NCBI RefSeq assembly: GCF_042658685.1
Contig: NZ_JBHSQY010000001.1
Direction: 5' to 3' (one strand)
Source of the DNA: Macrococcoides bohemicum
GTDB taxonomy: Bacteria; Bacillota; Bacilli; Staphylococcales; Staphylococcaceae
DNA length: 64,000 nucleotides
Of the stretch, positions 26,104 to 34,742 are shown piece by piece. The notes beneath the pieces were generated by a model. That model did no database searches and was not told where the DNA came from. It worked only from the letters and a program-made list of their open reading frames with translations. Made by a program: the position numbers and the translations under genes. Each line of letters starts with the position of its first letter. Positions within the stretch are counted from its first letter, which is position 1.

Positions 26104-27078
26104 TTGAAATTATACAAAAAGTTATTATTCATTTCAATAGCATTATTACTCATTGTAGTTCCATTTAAAAATGCTGATGCTGTTACTGAAGAAGCCTGGT
26201 CAGAAGCTGTAACTGTTTACGGTGCTGCCCTGGAACAAAATAGTGATCTGCAAAATAAAACTAAGTCTTTACTTGGTACTGATGATAGTGATAAGACAAC
26301 TTATGTTCATGCTGCAGATTTAACGAAATATTTAGATTTACAATCAAACGACAGCGTTTTAAAATCCAGTATTCGTATCAAGAAATTATCAGCTGGTTCT
26401 GGTCTTTCTTTAAATATAAACCAATCAGCAGGTAAAATCACTAAAATTACCGAAGATACTTATAAAAATGCATTGCTCACTGCTGGTGTAACGGATGCTG
26501 AAGTTACAATTGCAGCTGCAGAAGATGTTACCGGTGAAAGTGCGTTAGCTGGCGTATATAAAGCATTTGAAGCACAAGGTGAATCAATTGATACAGCACA
26601 AACGCAAGCCGCCCAAAATGAATTGAATTCAATTTCAAATATTAATGCAGAAAATGCTGGCAAAGAAGGCTTCTCTCAAGAACAATTAAATAAAGCAATC
26701 GCTGAAGCTAAAGCAGAAATTGCTAAGCAAGGTGCTAACTTAAATACAACTGAAATTAAAAATATCGTTGTTCAGAAGATTGAAAACAATGGTCTAAATA
26801 ATATTATTTCAGACAACCAAATTAACATCATCGTTAACTTTATTAATAACGCACAAAATTCTGGTGTATTCAGTGGAGAAAATAAAGATAAGTTTATCAA
26901 TGGCGCAAAAGATTATGTCAATGAGATTAAAAATTCAGATGGCTTTAAACAAGCCGCTGATAAAGCGAAAGATATGGGGAAAAGCATTCAGGATTCACTT
27001 GAAAAAGAAGGCGTATGGGATAAATTTATGAACTTCATTCAATCAATTATCGATGCAATTATGGGACTATTTAAATAA
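26104..27078 (+). CDS. DUF1002 secreted protein (YpuA-like)
   Basis: A 324-residue protein with a signal peptide (KLYKKLLFISIALLLIVVPFK ending near ADA). It begins at TTG 26104 behind GGAGGG. The DUF1002 features are seen in AVTVYGAALEQNSDLQNKTK, DKTTYVHAADLTKYL and the GVTDAEVTIAAAEDVTGESALAGVYKAFE block. The C-terminal 130 residues are helical and Asn/Lys-rich. B. subtilis YpuA belongs to the family; the function is unknown. It forms a single-gene unit. Confidence 0.82.
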   Translation: MKLYKKLLFISIALLLIVVPFKNADAVTEEAWSEAVTVYGAALEQNSDLQNKTKSLLGTDDSDKTTYVHAADLTKYLDLQSNDSVLKSSIRIKKLSAGSGLSLNINQSAGKITKITEDTYKNALLTAGVTDAEVTIAAAEDVTGESALAGVYKAFEAQGESIDTAQTQAAQNELNSISNINAENAGKEGFSQEQLNKAIAEAKAEIAKQGANLNTTEIKNIVVQKIENNGLNNIISDNQINIIVNFINNAQNSGVFSGENKDKFINGAKDYVNEIKNSDGFKQAADKAKDMGKSIQDSLEKEGVWDKFMNFIQSIIDAIMGLFK

Positions 27079-27087
27079 TGACATATT

Positions 27088-27124
27088 AAAAGAATCAGTG
27101 TATGATTTCATACGCTGATTCTTT
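27088..27124. terminator. Terminator after the DUF1002 gene
   Basis: Hairpin AAAGAATCAGTGTATGA / TCATACGCTGATTCTTT followed by T's; it also faces the end of the convergent alsT-like gene. Confidence 0.8.
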
Positions 27125-27158
27125 TTGACTTTATTTATACAACTTTTTTACTATTTAA

Positions 27159-28658
27159 TTATTTAATCTCTTTCATGTCAATATTATCCTGTTCAGAATG
27201 ATATTTGTAAGGATTCTCTCCCCAAGTCTCCACAGATGATAAGTCTGCTTTTACATTTTTAGTCTTAAATACAGGGTTTAAACCTTTTTTACGTTGCTCA
27301 TCATAATCTTTAGCAACTTCAAACACAACATGTGCTAATCCAATAATCGCAGTAATATTTAAGATAGCCATTAATCCCATAAATAAATCAGCAGTAGACC
27401 ACACAGTTTCTACTTTAATTACAGCGCCGAAAAATACCATCAGTACTACTAACAATCTGAAGATAAACATAACTGTTTTATTTGTTGTTAAATATTCGAT
27501 GTTTGATTGTCCGTAATAATAGTTACCTAATACAGAAGAATAAGCGAATAAAAACACTGCAATTGTCAGGAATACTCCGCCAAATGAACCAATATGACTA
27601 TTTAAAGCTGCTTGTGTTACTTCAATCCCTTGAGGTGCTTTATCACCAAACTCTAATCCACCATATAATAAGATCATTATCGCAGTTGCCGTACACACTA
27701 ACATCGTATCGAAGAATACACCAAGTGATTGTATTAATCCTTGTTTAACCGGATGACTTACTGCTGCAGTAGCTGCTGCATTAGGAGCAGACCCCATACC
27801 TGCTTCGTTTGAGAATAACCCACGTTTAATACCTTGCATGATGGTAAATCCTAATGCACCACCAAATGCTGGTTCTAATCTAAATGCACCTTTTACGATT
27901 TGCATAAACATCGGTATAACGTCACCTATATGTGTGATTAATACAAACAATACGATAACGATATAAAGAATCGCCATTACAGGAACGATTGCTGTTGAAA
28001 CGTTGGCAATCCAGCGCACTCCACCAAAGATGACAAGTGCCGTTATCACAGCTAAAAAGATTCCTGTCCAGAATGGATCAAAATTATATTGTTCTTTAAA
28101 ACTAGCAGCAATCGTATTTGATTGTACCGTATTAAAAACAAATGCAAATGTTACTGTAATAAGAATGGCAAATGTTGTACCTAACCACTTTTGACCTAAT
28201 CCATGCTCCATATAGTAAGCTGGCCCACCACGGAAACCACCTTTTTCATCTTTTACTTTATAAACTTGTGCGAGTGTCGCTTCAAAGAAAGCACTTGCAG
28301 CACCGAAGAATGCAATTACCCACATCCAGAATACTGCACCAGGCCCCCCAAGAACAATTGCCGTTGCTACACCAGCGATATTACCAGTACCTACTCGGCT
28401 CGCTGCACTTATAGCAAACGCCTGAAAAGATGAAATACCTTTTTTCCCATCTTCGAGTGTTTCAGGTTTCTCACCGATTACCCTAAACATCTCTTTCAAC
28501 CATCTAAACTGAATAAATCTTGAACTTAAACTAAAGAAGAACCCAGCGAGTAATAGTAATCCGATTAAAAATTCAGTCCATATCAAATCATTACCAGCAG
28601 TGACAATCGATTTAAACCACTCTGGTATCATTGCATCAAAATTTACATTCGAAAACAT
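27159..28658 (-). CDS. alsT: Sodium:alanine symporter (AGCS family)
   Basis: A 499-residue carrier with about 11 membrane segments. AGCS signatures are visible: ISAASRVGTGNIAGVATAI near residue 85, GGPGAVFWMWVIAFFGAASAF, and FTIMQGIKRGLFSNEAGMGSAPNAAATA near residue 275. It takes up alanine, glycine or possibly glutamine with Na+. In staphylococci an alsT-like gene lies next to parC, as here. The start follows GGAGG. Confidence 0.9.
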   Translation of the reverse strand: MFSNVNFDAMIPEWFKSIVTAGNDLIWTEFLIGLLLLAGFFFSLSSRFIQFRWLKEMFRVIGEKPETLEDGKKGISSFQAFAISAASRVGTGNIAGVATAIVLGGPGAVFWMWVIAFFGAASAFFEATLAQVYKVKDEKGGFRGGPAYYMEHGLGQKWLGTTFAILITVTFAFVFNTVQSNTIAASFKEQYNFDPFWTGIFLAVITALVIFGGVRWIANVSTAIVPVMAILYIVIVLFVLITHIGDVIPMFMQIVKGAFRLEPAFGGALGFTIMQGIKRGLFSNEAGMGSAPNAAATAAVSHPVKQGLIQSLGVFFDTMLVCTATAIMILLYGGLEFGDKAPQGIEVTQAALNSHIGSFGGVFLTIAVFLFAYSSVLGNYYYGQSNIEYLTTNKTVMFIFRLLVVLMVFFGAVIKVETVWSTADLFMGLMAILNITAIIGLAHVVFEVAKDYDEQRKKGLNPVFKTKNVKADLSSVETWGENPYKYHSEQDNIDMKEIK

Positions 28659-28806
28659 ATAAAACCTCCATATCCTTTAATAAAAATAATACAAAGTTCA
28701 TTTTATCATAGAATATGAAGGTTTCAATTTTTATTTTAATATATATAAAATTATTTAATATATAATAATTAACTATCAAACAACATTTAACAATTATCAT
28801 TACTGT

Positions 28807-31218
28807 TTATTCAATATCAAACATAAGATAAAATGTATCAATCTGTCCAAATTCTTTTTCATCTACGATAAAACTACCATTTGTATATCTGTCAGCGTTA
28901 CGTATCGTTTTTGTATTTGACTGATATATTTCATTTGAAGAAGATAATGTAAAGTTTACATCATCAGTTATGATATATGCATTAACTACTTTATGCGGAT
29001 TAGATTTGAGTTCTTTTAAGATAACAACGCCTCTATTCGCTCGTTTACTCTCTTCAAATAAATCTATTTTCATCTTTTTCATTGCTCCACGTTGCGTAGC
29101 AATAATGAGGTCACTCTCGGGATAAATTAATTCAGTTGAAATAACTTTATCATTGTCTTTAAGATTAATTGATTTTACGCCCGCAGCTTTTATCCCGATA
29201 TTATTGATTTCAGCTAATGAATAATGTAATGCAAAACCATTTTGAGTTACTACGAGAATATGTTCTTCACCAGTTACAGATTGTATAGCAATAACCTGAT
29301 CATCATCTTTTAATTTCATACAGACAATCGGTCTTGAAAAACGTGTCACATTAAAATCATTAAGTAATGTTCTTTTGATCATTCCATTTTTTGTTGCTAT
29401 CATAATACTTTGATCCTGATTGAAATCAGGAACATTGATCATTCCAACAACATGTTCGTTTTGAGTAAGCGGAACAATTTGCGATATATGAGTACCAAGC
29501 TCTTTCCATTTCACATCAGGTAACTGATGAACAGGAATATAAATATAGTGTCCTAAGTTGGTAAACACAAGCAGTACATCCTGTAGATTACTTTCTTTAT
29601 AATCCAGTATTGAATCTCCTTCTTTAGTACCAAGCTCATATAATCCACTCGCACCAAAACTTCTTGGAGAAGTACGTTTAATATAACCGTCTTTCGTAAT
29701 ACTTATAATCGTTTCTTCACTAGGTATTAAAATCTCTTTAGAAATCTTGATTTCCTGAATCTCATCTTCAATAACACTTAATCTAGGTTCACTAAACTCT
29801 TTTTGTACGGCTTTAAGTTCACGTTTAATCACCGACATTAAATGTTTTTTATCATTAATGATTTTCTCAAGTTTTTCTAAAGTAGCCTTTAATTCATCAT
29901 GTTCATTTTCTAATTGTACAATATCAGTATTCGTTAGACGATATAACTGTAACATCACAATGGCTTCAGCTTGCGCTTCTGTAAAATCATATTTTGTTTT
30001 TAAATTTTCTTTTGCATCACTTTTGTTTTTAGACTGACGAATCGTTTCTATCACTTCATCTAATATCGACAATGCTTTAATGAGCCCTTCAACAATATGC
30101 ATTCGTTTTTTAGCCTGTTCTAATTCAAATTGACTACGGCGTAAAATGACTTCTTGTTGATGCTTAATATAACTTTGTAACATTGCTTTGACACCCAAAA
30201 GACTTGGGCGTCTATCACTGATTGCTACCATATTAAAGTTATAAGCAACTTGTAAATCAGTATTTTTATATAGATAGTTTAATATACCTTCTGCATTTGC
30301 ATCTTTCTTAAGTTCTACGGCGATTCTTAAACCATTTCTATCTGTTTCATCACGAACTTCAAGAATGCCTTCAATCTTCTTATCTGCTCTTAATTCATCA
30401 ATACGTTTAACAAGTGTACTTTTATTCACTTCAAATGGTATTTCAGTGATTACAATCTCTTCTCTGCCACCGCGTAATTTTTCAATCTCAACTTTACCAC
30501 GTACAATCGCTTTACCTTTGCCCGTTTCATATGCTTGTTTTATACCTGATTTACCTTGAATAATCCCACCTGTCGGAAAATCTGGCCCTGGCATGACTGT
30601 CATAATTTCTTCAGTAGTAACATTAGGATTATCGATAATCATTAATGTGGCATCGATTACTTCACTCAAATTATGTGGTGGAATATCAGTGGCATAACCT
30701 GCAGAGATACCCGTTGACCCATTGACTAATAGATTAGGATAATTTGCAGGTAAAACCATAGGCTCCATTGCAGTATCATCAAAGTTTTGTACCCAATCAA
30801 CAGTATCCTGATTAATATTACGTAATAATACACTGGCAAGTTTTGATAACTTTGCTTCTGTATAACGCATAGCGGCAGGAGGATCATTATCTATACTACC
30901 GTTATTACCGTGCATTTCAACGAGAACATGACGTAACTTCCAGTCCTGACTCATACGGACCATGGCATCATAAACTGAAGTATCACCATGAGGATGATAA
31001 TTACCGATAACGTTACCTACTGTTTTAGCACTTTTTCTAAAGTTTTTATCAAATGTATTACCTTCAGTGTGCATCGCAAATAAAATACGACGTTGTACTG
31101 GTTTTAGACCATCCCTGACATCCGGTATCGCACGATCCTGAATAATATATTTACTATAGCGTCCAAATCGATCACCAATAACATCTTCTAAAGGTAAGCT
31201 TTGTATATTTTCCTGCAT
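28807..31218 (-). CDS. parC: DNA topoisomerase IV subunit A
   Basis: An 803-residue type IIA topoisomerase subunit. The N-terminal breakage-reunion domain has the QRDR (GNYHPHGDTSVYDAMVRMSQ) and the active tyrosine in AAMRYTEAKLS; the C-terminal half is the DNA-wrapping beta-pinwheel. With ParE it decatenates replicated chromosomes. At the staphylococcal quinolone positions this protein has Thr80 and Asp84, where S. aureus GrlA has Ser80 and Glu84. The start codon overlaps the last base of the parE stop. Confidence 0.96.
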   Translation of the reverse strand: MQENIQSLPLEDVIGDRFGRYSKYIIQDRAIPDVRDGLKPVQRRILFAMHTEGNTFDKNFRKSAKTVGNVIGNYHPHGDTSVYDAMVRMSQDWKLRHVLVEMHGNNGSIDNDPPAAMRYTEAKLSKLASVLLRNINQDTVDWVQNFDDTAMEPMVLPANYPNLLVNGSTGISAGYATDIPPHNLSEVIDATLMIIDNPNVTTEEIMTVMPGPDFPTGGIIQGKSGIKQAYETGKGKAIVRGKVEIEKLRGGREEIVITEIPFEVNKSTLVKRIDELRADKKIEGILEVRDETDRNGLRIAVELKKDANAEGILNYLYKNTDLQVAYNFNMVAISDRRPSLLGVKAMLQSYIKHQQEVILRRSQFELEQAKKRMHIVEGLIKALSILDEVIETIRQSKNKSDAKENLKTKYDFTEAQAEAIVMLQLYRLTNTDIVQLENEHDELKATLEKLEKIINDKKHLMSVIKRELKAVQKEFSEPRLSVIEDEIQEIKISKEILIPSEETIISITKDGYIKRTSPRSFGASGLYELGTKEGDSILDYKESNLQDVLLVFTNLGHYIYIPVHQLPDVKWKELGTHISQIVPLTQNEHVVGMINVPDFNQDQSIMIATKNGMIKRTLLNDFNVTRFSRPIVCMKLKDDDQVIAIQSVTGEEHILVVTQNGFALHYSLAEINNIGIKAAGVKSINLKDNDKVISTELIYPESDLIIATQRGAMKKMKIDLFEESKRANRGVVILKELKSNPHKVVNAYIITDDVNFTLSSSNEIYQSNTKTIRNADRYTNGSFIVDEKEFGQIDTFYLMFDIE

Positions 31219-33236
31219 TACGCTATACCTCCTTCAGATAAATCTACATCTTTAATTACAGCAACATCCTCTTCTTCTTCAAGCAACAATAATTCATCAC
31301 TTTCAAGAATGCTGACATCTTCCTGCATGCCAAATTCAACATTTTGTTCAATCCAGTCACGACGAGGTTCAACTTTATCACCCATTAATGTTGATACACG
31401 TTTCGCACTTCTTAATTCATCGTCAATTTCCACACGTATTAATGTACGGGTTTCAGGGTTCATCGTTGTATCCCATAGCTGATCAGCATTCATTTCACCT
31501 AAACCTTTATAACGCTGTAAAATAAATCCTTTTCCTACTTTTTTCTGCACATCTTTTAGTTCATCGTCCGTCCATGCATATTCAATCACTTCTGATTTAC
31601 CTTTGCCTTTAGAAACTTTATATAAAGGCGGTAACGCTATATATACTTTTCCTGCTTCAATAAGAGGTCGCATATATTTAAAGAAGAATGTAAGTAATAA
31701 TACCTGGATGTGCGCACCATCTGTATCTGCATCCGTCATTATAATCACTTTTTTGTAATTGCTATCTTCAATATTAAAGTCATTGCCGACACCTGCACCA
31801 ATCGTATGAATAATCGTGCTGATTTCTTCATTCTTTAGAATATCTTCAAGCTTAGCTTTCTCTGTATTAATTACTTTACCACGTAATGGCAATATGGCTT
31901 GAAATTTTCGGTCACGTCCTAGTTTAGCAGAACCACCGGCTGAATCACCCTCTACTAAATATAGTTCATTTTTCTCTGTATTTTTACTTTGAGCAGGTGT
32001 TAATTTACCTGACAACAATGTTTCTTTACGTTTGTTCTTCTTACCATTTCGAGCCTCTTCACGTGCCTTTCGTGCAGCATCTCTTGCTTGTGCTGCTTTT
32101 ACAGCTTTTTTCACTAGAACCTGGCTGAGCTTACCATTCTCTTCAAAATAATACGGTAGCTGTTCAGCGAGCATCGCATCTACAGCACTTCTTGCTTCGC
32201 TTGTCCCAAGTTTAGATTTCGTTTGACCTTCAAATTGTAATAAATGTTCAGGAATCTTAACAGAGATAATCGCAGTCATACCTTCACGAATATCATTACC
32301 ATCTAGATTTTTATCTTTTTGTTTTAATTCGCCTATCTTTCTCGCATATTCATTAAACACACGAGTCATCGCAGTCTTCATACCCACTTCATGTGTTCCG
32401 CCATCTTTCGTACGTACGTTGTTAACAAAAGAAAGTATGGTCTCTGAATACTGATCATTATATTGGAAGGCAACTTCCACTTCAATTTCATTTGATGTAC
32501 CATTGAAATGCGCTACTTCATGTAAGGTTTCTTTACCCTCATTAACGAATTTTACGAAATCACTTAAACCATCTTCAAAATAAAAATCATCGTGACGCTT
32601 CGGAATTACTCTATTATCCGTAATCGAAATATGTAAGTCCTTCAATAAGAATGCTGATTCGCGTAAACGTTCGCTTAATGTTTCATAATTATATTTCGTC
32701 GTTTGTTTAAAAATAGAAGGATCCGGTTTAAAAGTAACAGTTGTACCTGTCTTCTTAGATTTACCTATCTCTTCTAAAGTTGTTACAGGTACGCCACCAT
32801 TTTCAAAACGTTGTTTAAAGATTTTCCCATTATTATGAATTGTAACTTCTAACCATTCACTTAACGCATTAACTACAGAAGCCCCTACACCGTGAAGACC
32901 ACCAGTTGTTTTATATCCACCCTGTCCAAACTTACCACCTGCATGTAATACAGTAAATATAACCTCTGGTGTCGGTTTACCTGTCTTATGCAGACCTGTC
33001 GGCATCCCACGTCCATTATCTGTTACTGTTACAGAATCATCTTCATTCAAAATTACTTCTATTTTATTACCATGCCCATTTAATGCTTCATCGATAGAAT
33101 TATCTAAAATTTCATACACAAGATGATGAAGCCCTCTCGTGTCAGTCGAACCGATATACATACCAGGTCTTTTTCTAACTGCTTCTAACCCTTCTAAAAC
33201 TTGTATCGATTCATCATTATATTGATTTTTCGGCAA
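31218..33236 (-). CDS. parE: DNA topoisomerase IV subunit B
   Basis: A 673-residue GHKL ATPase subunit of topoisomerase IV, read from TTG 33236 behind TAGGAGGT; a longer in-frame start 16 codons earlier is less likely, because the family begins near SIQVLEGLEAVRKRPGMYIG. The ATP site (LDNSIDEALNGHG, DNGRGMPTG), the TOPRIM acidic residues (LYLVEGDSAGGSA, IIMTDADTDGAHI) and PLRGKVINTEKA are intact. It forms an operon with parC, which overlaps it by one base. Confidence 0.95.
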   Translation of the reverse strand: MPKNQYNDESIQVLEGLEAVRKRPGMYIGSTDTRGLHHLVYEILDNSIDEALNGHGNKIEVILNEDDSVTVTDNGRGMPTGLHKTGKPTPEVIFTVLHAGGKFGQGGYKTTGGLHGVGASVVNALSEWLEVTIHNNGKIFKQRFENGGVPVTTLEEIGKSKKTGTTVTFKPDPSIFKQTTKYNYETLSERLRESAFLLKDLHISITDNRVIPKRHDDFYFEDGLSDFVKFVNEGKETLHEVAHFNGTSNEIEVEVAFQYNDQYSETILSFVNNVRTKDGGTHEVGMKTAMTRVFNEYARKIGELKQKDKNLDGNDIREGMTAIISVKIPEHLLQFEGQTKSKLGTSEARSAVDAMLAEQLPYYFEENGKLSQVLVKKAVKAAQARDAARKAREEARNGKKNKRKETLLSGKLTPAQSKNTEKNELYLVEGDSAGGSAKLGRDRKFQAILPLRGKVINTEKAKLEDILKNEEISTIIHTIGAGVGNDFNIEDSNYKKVIIMTDADTDGAHIQVLLLTFFFKYMRPLIEAGKVYIALPPLYKVSKGKGKSEVIEYAWTDDELKDVQKKVGKGFILQRYKGLGEMNADQLWDTTMNPETRTLIRVEIDDELRSAKRVSTLMGDKVEPRRDWIEQNVEFGMQEDVSILESDELLLLEEEEDVAVIKDVDLSEGGIA

Positions 33237-33542
33237 AATATTACCTCCTACAAACATACGTTCGTTTAATTTATACACATTCACTATTTTATCTAATCCC
33301 TATATTTTTGCAAGTATTTATATAAAAACATTAAAGTTTACATAATATATTTATAGTAGTAAATGGTTGTGCTCTATTCAACTTTATCATAAACATTATA
33401 AAAACGGTACGGGCTATCATAGATGAATTAAAATATAGCGATGGAATTTTAATAATTATTTTCTATTTCATCCGAATAAGCTATAATAAAAGTATAATTT
33501 TATGAATAACTATTAGTACCTGCTAATATAAGGAGAGATTTT

Positions 33543-34130
33543 ATGATAATAGCGATGATGTTAATCGCAGCATATTTAATCGGTAGTATCCCTACTGGAT
33601 TAATCATTGGTAAATTATTTTACAATATAGATATTAGGCAACATGGCAGTGGTAATTTAGGTGCAACGAATACATTTAGAATACTCGGTAAGAAAGCAGG
33701 AATATTTGTAACAATCTTTGATGTTTTAAAAGGTACAATTTCTGCATTGTTCCCAATGATATTCCACCAAAATATTCATCCAATCATTATCGGTGTTGTA
33801 GCTGTTATCGGTCATGTATTTCCAATATACTTAAAATTTAAAGGGGGTAAAGCTGTTGCCACAAGTGCGGGTGTTATACTTGGTACAAATCCAGTGCTTT
33901 TCTTAATAATAGCCATCATCTTCTTTACGTTATTATTTACAACAAAAATGGTATCACTAACAAGTATGCTTACAAGTATCGCAAATTTTATCGGCTCTCT
34001 TTTTTTTGAGGATAAGATTTTAATGGGTGTATCATTTCTGATTATGATTGTGATTATTGTAAGACATAAATCTAACATAGAACGTATTATGAATGGTACT
34101 GAATCTAAGATTAACTTTAATAAGAAATAA
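33543..34130 (+). CDS. plsY: Glycerol-3-phosphate acyltransferase PlsY
   Basis: A 195-residue membrane enzyme with five hydrophobic segments. The three PlsY motifs are present: GSIPTG near the start, HGSGNLGATNTFR, and KFKGGKAVATSAGV. It transfers the acyl group of acyl-phosphate to glycerol-3-phosphate, the first step of phospholipid synthesis. It is divergent from parE, with TATAAT-like promoter sequence in the 250-base spacer between them; I see no other feature in that spacer. Confidence 0.95.
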   Translation: MIIAMMLIAAYLIGSIPTGLIIGKLFYNIDIRQHGSGNLGATNTFRILGKKAGIFVTIFDVLKGTISALFPMIFHQNIHPIIIGVVAVIGHVFPIYLKFKGGKAVATSAGVILGTNPVLFLIIAIIFFTLLFTTKMVSLTSMLTSIANFIGSLFFEDKILMGVSFLIMIVIIVRHKSNIERIMNGTESKINFNKK

Positions 34131-34175
34131 GTCCAGGCAGTAAATGCTGAAATTAAATATAGGATTGCACCAAAA

Positions 34176-34201
34176 AAGCCGGGTCAACTTTGACTCGGCT
34201 T
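34176..34201. terminator. Terminator after plsY
   Basis: Hairpin AAGCCGGGTCAA / TGACTCGGCTT with T-runs, between plsY and the convergent thioesterase gene. Confidence 0.75.
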
Positions 34202-34209
34202 CTGTTTGT

Positions 34210-34641
34210 TTATTGTGCTTCTTCTATAGCAACAAATTCCTGATATCTAGCATGCCACTCAGGATAATAACGATCTAAACGTATTGGTCGATCACTACCT
34301 TTCTTCAGTACGACATGCGTCGTTTGTCCTGTGGCAGCAATCTCCCCATTCTCTTTTATCACTTCGTATGCATAGACAGTTTTTAGTTTTGAATAAGAAT
34401 GTATCCATGTTTTAATTGTTATCTTTTCAGGATACGTAATAGAACGTTTATATTTCACACTTACATCTAATACTGGTGAAATAAGATCATCTTTTTCCAT
34501 ATCAGCATAGCTGAATCCAGCTTTTTCAATAAAATCAGTTCTAGCAACTTCAAACCATATTAAATAATTTGCATGATAAACGACATCCATTTTATCTGTT
34601 TCTGCGTAACGTACTTCGATTTCTTTCTCTGTATAATACAA
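34210..34641 (-). CDS. Hotdog-fold acyl-CoA thioesterase (YbgC/FcbC-like)
   Basis: A 143-residue 4HBT-family thioesterase. The active-site block YAETDKMDVVYHANYLIWFEVAR, with the catalytic Asp/His region, is intact. I place the start at TTG 34641, six bases after AAGGTG; a GTG three codons earlier would sit on the ribosome site. It hydrolyses an acyl-CoA not predictable here. It lies downstream of acnA, as in staphylococci, with a terminator between them. Confidence 0.85.
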   Translation of the reverse strand: MYYTEKEIEVRYAETDKMDVVYHANYLIWFEVARTDFIEKAGFSYADMEKDDLISPVLDVSVKYKRSITYPEKITIKTWIHSYSKLKTVYAYEVIKENGEIAATGQTTHVVLKKGSDRPIRLDRYYPEWHARYQEFVAIEEAQ

Positions 34642-34707
34642 ATTGGTCACCTTCTTAATAATGATAACTCTATTCTATCAAAAATTTAGTACTTGATACT
34701 AAAAAAA

Positions 34708-34734
34708 GACCTATGAATATTTAATTCATAGGTC
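34708..34734 (-). terminator. Terminator of acnA
   Basis: Perfect hairpin GACCTATGAAT-ATTTA-ATTCATAGGTC followed on the minus strand by a T-run, just after the aconitase stop. Confidence 0.85.
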
Positions 34735-34742
34735 AAATATTT

